Origin: Metopolophium dirhodum
Taxonomy: Eukaryota; Arthropoda; Insecta; Hemiptera; Aphididae
Length of the DNA stretch: 64,000 nucleotides
Direction of reading: 5' to 3'
NCBI RefSeq assembly: GCF_019925205.1
Contig: NC_083567.1
Coordinates: 6,324,001-6,388,000, forward strand
Position 1 is the first letter of the stretch. Each line of letters starts with the position of its first letter. Shown here one piece after another: positions 59,001 through 64,000 of this stretch. The notes beneath the pieces were generated by a model. The model was not told where the DNA came from. It worked only from the letters and a program-made list of their open reading frames with translations, and ran no database searches. The position numbers were made by a program, and so were the translations under genes.

Positions 59001-62000
59001 GTATAATATAAGTAGATGTAATGATGTATATGCTTAAGAATATGACGTGTGTATGTATATATACGCTATACCTATAGAAAGTGTTTATAATTGTGTTCTT
59101 TGTGCCCGTGTGACTGTGCAAAGTATAATACATAATATACGTAAAGTATAATAATATATGTGCTATTTTACAAGAAAAAATTGCTCGGTTGCAACGTAGG
59201 TACTCGGGGAAAAGCTAAATAAATATTTGTACATTTTTATGTATACAAGTGAACTTTGTGTTGTCTTATCTTTTACAATGCATATTACTACATGTATATT
59301 TAACAGAGGTACATAGTATAATACGACTAGAATATGTTTTTATACACTCATTATTATTTCTACGTTTTAAATAGTAAATAAATAAATATAATTAATACAA
59401 TATTTATAATTAATTCGACCGATACCTACAATTTCTCAAAAAGCAAATTTTGTGCAAAACTTTTTTTAGTAACCGATGTTTTATTTTTTTTAATGTTTTA
59501 ATCTATGTGTCTCCACTGGTATGGGCGTTATTTAATATACGTTATGTTCGCATTAGTAAAATGTGTTTGAAATAGTTTTGATTATTTTTTAAAAAGTTAT
59601 TCATCGTAGTAAGTACTTAGTATAATTTAATTTAAATTAATTGCTCGGTAAATACTAAATTGTATGCTAAAATAATTGATTTGTAAAGAGTACACGAGCC
59701 ACTCCAATGTTTGTTATCTAACACGCCAAATTCAAGTTATACAAGCTACTGTTACAGAGTACAGAGCTGTCATCAATTATATATAGTTGTTCACTTGTGA
59801 AGTGTTTTTATACCTAACATTTTTAATGTAGATAATTATAATGTTATAGACGGTTATTTTTGTATCGATTGGATGTCCAAATATAGGTACTTATATAATT
59901 GAAAAAACTATCAGATTTCAGTGAATACTGAATATTAGAATATTTACAGACATCTAACAATAATTTGCTTGACCTAAGTAAACGTGGTATATAGTAAACA
60001 TACTATTATATAGTTTCCTAAGCTACGATCATATTATTTGTCCAATCATAAGTATAAGAGCTACGTAACGCTATAGCAGCTAGTAAATAATATGTGTATA
60101 ATATAATATTATAACGTACACAGGTTGAATAATTGGATTCAACCCCTCCCCCACCTTTCTCGAATTGTTTTAATATGTTTAATAATATTAATATTTAAAA
60201 ATATGTACAGCCCAGACTTAGGCATAGTCCACCCCAAAATATTTTTTATGAGTATGTGCCTGATAGTAGTTATTATTTTCGAATTCTCGTGCGTGCGAGA
60301 TCCTTATTGACTACCTAGGAATATCGAATGAGTAACATTCATAAACTGGGTTTTGGTAACTGTGGTTTTTTTCGTGTATGCTTATAGACGTCAAAACGCA
60401 TGTACATAGTATATAATATATATTATATACATTATAGGTATAGTATATACGTTCATGTTGTATATGTATGTAGGTTTATTGTATGTGTTGTTTTTGTTGG
60501 CTTACCTATAGGGTATGTCACTGAGATTAGATTGACTATGGGATTGCGAGACTTTAACAGAATTTATTGGAAGCTCGTGTGGTGAGCTGGTCAGGCTCCT
60601 GTCGCTGCCCCTTCGCTTTGCGCTGCTACACGACGACGACTGATTCGCTTGCAAGACCGACGACGATGACGTACCCTGTGTGCTTGAACATCCTGCGGTG
60701 CTTCTTATGCGATCTTTGCAATCTGCCTTTTTGTTGGCAGCGCCGCCGACCAGCCCGAAAAATCTAAACCAAACAACACCAATGCGTATAGTTCGACAAC
60801 CTTTTCAAACTCATAGAATTCGTATTCGTCCGATCGTCGTTTTCTATAGATTTATGACTTATATGTTATTAAAAATTTCGTTCGCGGGAAAATAACAAAA
60901 CGTTTTGTTTAATCAACGCAAATCGCCCGTTGAAATATACGTATACCTATACGTATATGTGTATCGACTGTCGACGCGTACGCATATACACGCAACACAA
61001 ATAATAATAATATTATAATACGCTGCCGATTTCCGGCCGTGGTAGTATTGAAAACCATGCCTACAGATTCTGCAGTACAGCCCAACGACAGAGAGTGCCA
61101 GAGTGAATCGGATCATATTATATTTAATACATCGTTGTAAATTATATTATAGGTACCTTCGTCTGGCCGAGGGCTGGACGCCATTAGCTAGCAGGTTTTT
61201 GTAATGCTCCGACCTTATGAACCTAGGATAACAGTCTTTTTTCAAGAGTAATGTATACACGTGTTCCGCAGCACCGTCGAACGTAAATCTCGACGGGACT
61301 TTCATTTCTTTATGCGTTCTTTCCATCGTCTTGCCGTCGATATTGATTTCACATGGAGCACCGGGCGCAAGAAACTCACTGAAAACATGCGATACTGATA
61401 TAGACATGGATAGGGGGTGACGTGCGTATTATATTTTACTCAGTCATGGCTGTAAAATATTTGACTGTAATACTATTCAAATACGTTTAATGGCTTCGAA
61501 TACTTTTATTCCTGTATAACTATATAAGCACGTTACGTACATTTAAATTGTATTTTTAGTACATTTATAGTCTTTGTATATGTACCTACTTGGCTACTTT
61601 AAATTGTACTTTCGGGCGGTTCATTTCATTTTATACAATATTACCTAGTAATAATTTCGTAATTTCAAATTGACTATTGAACATGTTGAAATGTGTGTAT
61701 GTGTTACATTTTACAACGATGATGATAATATGATTATCTTCAAATACGCGCAAAGACATTATTAGGTGGACATTTCAAACAAATAATAGGTATTACTGAA
61801 GTGTAACACATTGTCTCATTAAAAAATAATAATATAATATAATTAAACCTACATAACAATATTATATAGATTTTAATTAATTAATTAAATTTTTTTATAC
61901 CATTGAAAAGTATTACTTAAGTACCTACATAACAACTGCATGTATAGATACAAGGCATATGTCACGAAGATCTGTCGAATTTAAAAATCAAATTGATGGA

Positions 62001-63772
62001 TCTTCATCATATTATCAATTGATAACTGTATGTATAAATGAGTTTTAAATCGGAGTTTTACTACGTTGGAAATAGTTCAACAGCGTAAATAATAATCATT
62101 GTAATTATAATATAACTGTAGCACCAACAATAAATCTTCCCTTTGAACACTTACTCATATATTTCTCTGACTCTTTGCAGGATTTGTGACTGACAGCTCC
62201 GTTTCAAATCATTGACCGCCAACCAAAACCTAATATTTTCGTGACTGTATTCCTTCCGGAGATAATTTGTGAACTCGTAGAGACCTGTTCAACACGAATA
62301 ATAATGTAATTGACTAGAGCAACGCACTCTGCGGCAGAGAGATATTTTCCGATTTCTACAAGGTACGTAATATGCATGTTATTTATGTTATGAATGTTAT
62401 TGTATATTGTATTATATAATCTTTAATACGATTAACACGATAGACAGTATAAAACATTGAGTTAAATTAACGCGTAAAACGATTATACTAGCTCATACCT
62501 CGTCGTTTGACCAAAAGCGCATACCTTTGTAAACTCTCACATAACAATAATAATGATAGCCATTTACCTGTTGCATCGGACACTAAATCTTCCATTGATA
62601 GAGCCCAACGTTTTATGCGCTTTTCGGTTATGGCTTCCACCCTGAAACATGTACACGTCTCGACATATTAAAATTGCTCACGCACGTGTGAATTTCGATA
62701 ATTTATTTTTTGTTTTTTTGCAACAACATTATAAATATTATAATATATCATAGTATATAAACTCACATTGGGCAATTGAACGTCCAAAATGTTGGATCGT
62801 CCGTCACCCAAGGGTTCGATGGCTGAGCACCTGTGATTAATGGGTCGTACTCGTTATATGTCTCTCCAAATGAAACTAGGCCGTCCAAAGCTACTGACGT
62901 TTTAACTCTTGTTCTCCCTATACAATTTCTTAGCAGTTCAACCTACGAAAAAAAAATTGATATTCCTTATAGAATTGAATCGTTAAACGTTTGCAGTTTG
63001 TTTCACATTTGTCGGTCATGGCTTACGTATTTTGCTGCAGTCTATCAGGATTAGATCAGTCATACTTAACCGAACATAGCTTCAGTTTAAAGGAAATGGG
63101 GCACAGACACACGGGGCTTTGTTGAAAATATCTTCAATATAACAAAAGTTTTAAATCGTTTGTACTGGAAGTTAAGTGTGCAGATCTTAATAGTAGAATA
63201 TTTTACTATTTTTAGTTATAAATTATAATAATATATCATGATGTATTAGTTAAAGTAGATATATGGTTGTTAGCTATCGGTTTGTTCCTATATATAATAT
63301 ATTACGCCACACAATATTTATTTTTAATATTTAAATTTTTATTTTTAATGAACAGGTGTGGAATGGTTTATAATAAATTATAAAAATGTAATTACTTCGC
63401 ACTATTCGATTAAGATATATTTATATTTTATTTACTTCTCTCCGGAGATCTTCAGAACTTCTTTTCTTTTTGGTTGAAAAACTGCCACCTATCTTGATCG
63501 GTATTTGTTCCATAACGCTGACACATCCTGGAGGAGGACGATGTACTCTCCAAAACGCCCTTTCTTGACTATCAGTCACTATTTTTTCGCCTTTTTTCCT
63601 ATCTTTGCTCAATCGCACCTAAAATAATCGATCCATGTACAGTTGACGTCTTGTCATCAAGATTAATTACTTTAAATAGATAAAAACACTTCATTTTTAC
63701 TTGTTCTTCAGCCTGCATCGTAATGAATTCCCATTTGTTTTGTAGATTTTTTTTCAAACTGTTCAACGAGTC
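55248..63772 (-). CDS. RSG7: R7-family regulator of G-protein signalling (RGS7-like), 3' nine exons; 5' end outside window
   Basis: Nine exons join in perfect phase to 648 residues. R7 RGS proteins form an obligate complex with G-beta-5 and speed GTP hydrolysis by Go/i alpha subunits at the neuronal membrane. In order: DSLNSLKKNLQNKW and ERAFWRVHRPPPGC (the linker before GGL); the GGL domain VELLRNCIGRTRVKTSVALD to PSNPWV, which binds G-beta-5; the RGS domain from KRIKRWALSMEDL through EYSHENIRFWLAVNDLKRS, EFLAPGAPCEINIDGKTMER, HVYTLLLKKDCYPRFIRSEH; a basic RRRFFGLVGGAANKK; then about 350 residues of Ser-rich tail. The N-terminal DEP domain must be encoded right of 64000. The tail is much longer than in mammalian RGS7 and carries two VCPW(D/E) motifs. 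Confidence 0.92.
58411..58430. repeat. C20 run
   Basis: A 20-base poly(C) tract at the edge of a dispersed repeat within the RGS gene intron. Confidence 0.95.
58699..58722. repeat. (TA)n microsatellite
   Basis: About twelve TA units. Confidence 0.9.
58853..58894 (-). CDS. RSG7: RGS gene 42-base microexon
   Basis: Between AATGTTTTACAG and GTAAGT, both good sites. Encodes GDLPCTPSSPSSN in exact phase with the exons 1.6 kb upstream and 2.8 kb downstream. Its length is a multiple of three, so skipping it would keep the frame and remove a Pro/Ser-rich, possibly phosphorylated segment. Confidence 0.8.
58895..60505 (-). other. RGS gene intron (1.6 kb)
   Basis: AT-rich intron with no exon or element boundary that I can support. 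Small ORFs at 60125-60310 and 60400-60585 on the other strand are taken as chance. Confidence 0.5.
60506..60763 (-). CDS. RSG7: RGS gene exon, basic and Ser-rich tail
   Basis: 258 nt after GTTGTTTGGTTTAG. Starts FFGLVGGAANKKADCKDR, then a Ser/Thr-rich, likely phosphorylated region with SSSCSSAKRRGSDRSLTSS, ending SNLSDIPYR. Donor TATAG|GTAAGC. Confidence 0.88.
60764..62154 (-). other. RGS gene introns on both sides of exon 61157-61378
   Basis: 60764-61156 and 61379-62154 are AT-rich intron sequence with no further coding signal. Confidence 0.5.
61157..61378 (-). CDS. RSG7: RGS gene exon, RGS domain C-terminal half
   Basis: 222 nt encoding EFLAPGAPCEINIDGKTMER, KVPSRFTFDGAAEHVYTLLL and KKDCYPRFIRSEHYKNLLAN. 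Ends CGAAG|GTACCT. Confidence 0.92.
62155..62284 (-). CDS. RSG7: RGS gene exon, RGS domain core
   Basis: 130 nt encoding LYEFTNYLRKEYSHENIRFW and LAVNDLKRSCQSQILQRV. The EYSHENIRFWLA stretch supplies the Galpha-contact Asn and helix of RGS boxes. Ends ATATGA|GTAAGT. Confidence 0.92.
62568..62641 (-). CDS. RSG7: RGS gene exon, start of RGS domain
   Basis: 74 nt encoding VEAITEKRIKRWALSMEDLV and SDAT, the first RGS-box helix. Donor ACAG|GTAAAT. Confidence 0.9.
62767..62942 (-). CDS. RSG7: RGS gene exon, GGL domain
   Basis: Encodes VELLRNCIGRTRVKTSVALD and ends near NPWVTDDPTFWTFNCP. This G-gamma-like domain, with its NPW motif, pairs with G-beta-5. It ends at CCAAT|GTGAGT in phase 2. Confidence 0.9.
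62943..63435 (-). other. RGS gene intron
   Basis: AT-rich, 493 bp, GTAAAT...TTTCGTAG. Nothing else seen. Confidence 0.55.
63436..63618 (-). CDS. RSG7: RGS gene exon, WRVHRPPPGC block
   Basis: 61 codons, after CGATTATTTTAG, ending GAGAGAA|GTAAAT. Contains ERAFWRVHRPPPGCVSVMEQ, a hallmark of the R7 linker, and ends SSEDLRRE leading into GGL. Confidence 0.9.
63701..63772 (-). CDS. RSG7: RGS gene exon, linker before GGL
   Basis: 24 codons in phase 0 (DSLNSLKKNLQNKWEFITMQ then AEEQ), between ATGAATCCAG and GTAAAA. Matches the R7 family 'LKKHLQHKWD...QAEEQ' block. The exons coding for DEP lie further right, beyond the window. Confidence 0.88.
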
Positions 63773-64000
63773 CTGGATTCATAAAAGAAAAAATAGCTAT
63801 TGAATTTAACGTTGTTTAAATGTTCAATATTTTTGATTTCGTGCGAATAAATTACTGTTTTTGTATACAATAAGATAAAATAAAAAGGTTTTATTTTTAT
63901 TTTAGTTAAATTTTCCATAACTGTCAATTACACAGTGCACTGTGTTTAAAAATTCACACCTTGATACATTTTTAGAGTTAATTCATGGTTGTTTTAATTA

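Noticed and set aside
1..64000. tRNA, rRNA, CRISPR arrays, prokaryotic operons or viral genes
   Set aside because: I looked for cloverleaf-type arms, regularly spaced repeats with unique spacers, Shine-Dalgarno-linked gene strings and viral polymerase motifs and saw none.

Overview
The window looks like nuclear DNA of an aphid or close relative. It is very AT-rich, has split genes with GT-AG introns and a 42-base microexon, carries many short inverted-repeat DNA transposons, and repeatedly uses the TAGGTA/GTACCTA word that is common in aphid genomes. All gene models below were assembled by eye: I joined exons at GT/AG sites, required the reading phase to match across each join, and recognised families from memory. 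No database search was possible.

Layout. 147-751 (+): last two coding exons of an ABCG half-transporter. 752-7515: AT-rich intergenic DNA with several MITE-like elements, a GC-rich decayed coding island on the minus strand (4692-5290), and a hAT-type insertion with an 8-bp target duplication (6964-7507). 8296-30535 (+): a complete four-exon ERK phosphatase gene of the MKP3/DUSP6 type, 421 aa, with long introns (12.5, 1.4 and 7.1 kb) that hold further MITEs and several GC/CpG-rich patches. 31.8-35.7 kb: intergenic, MITE-rich. 35784-36410 (-): single-exon Mediator subunit MED28. 36972-37085 (-): a probable orphan last exon. 38383-38763 (+): a possible transposase relic. 39488-42316 (+): TRIAP1/Mdm35, a mitochondrial intermembrane-space lipid-transfer chaperone, with two alternative last exons in tandem. 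42410-43386 (-): FAM86/EEF2KMT protein lysine methyltransferase, converging on TRIAP1. 43.5-47.2 kb: a decayed P-element-like transposase split by a 2.77-kb DNA transposon (44058-46827). 48.6-49.4 kb (-): another decayed transposon ORF. 54183-63772 (-): the 3' two-thirds of an R7-family RGS gene (GGL and RGS domains plus a long C-terminal tail); its DEP-encoding 5' exons lie beyond the right edge.

How the genes relate. The host genes are unrelated housekeeping or signalling genes, not an operon. Two act in signalling (MKP3 switches off ERK; R7 RGS with G-beta-5 switches off Go/i). The most interesting points are the duplicated, phase-compatible last exon of TRIAP1; two VCPW(D/E) motifs in the C-terminal tail of the R7 RGS protein, resembling motifs known from the RGS7-anchoring receptors GPR158/GPR179; the nested transposon insertion; and an in-frame Arg-Gly repeat just past the MED28 stop codon. 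I did not find a new defence-type or mobile gene system.
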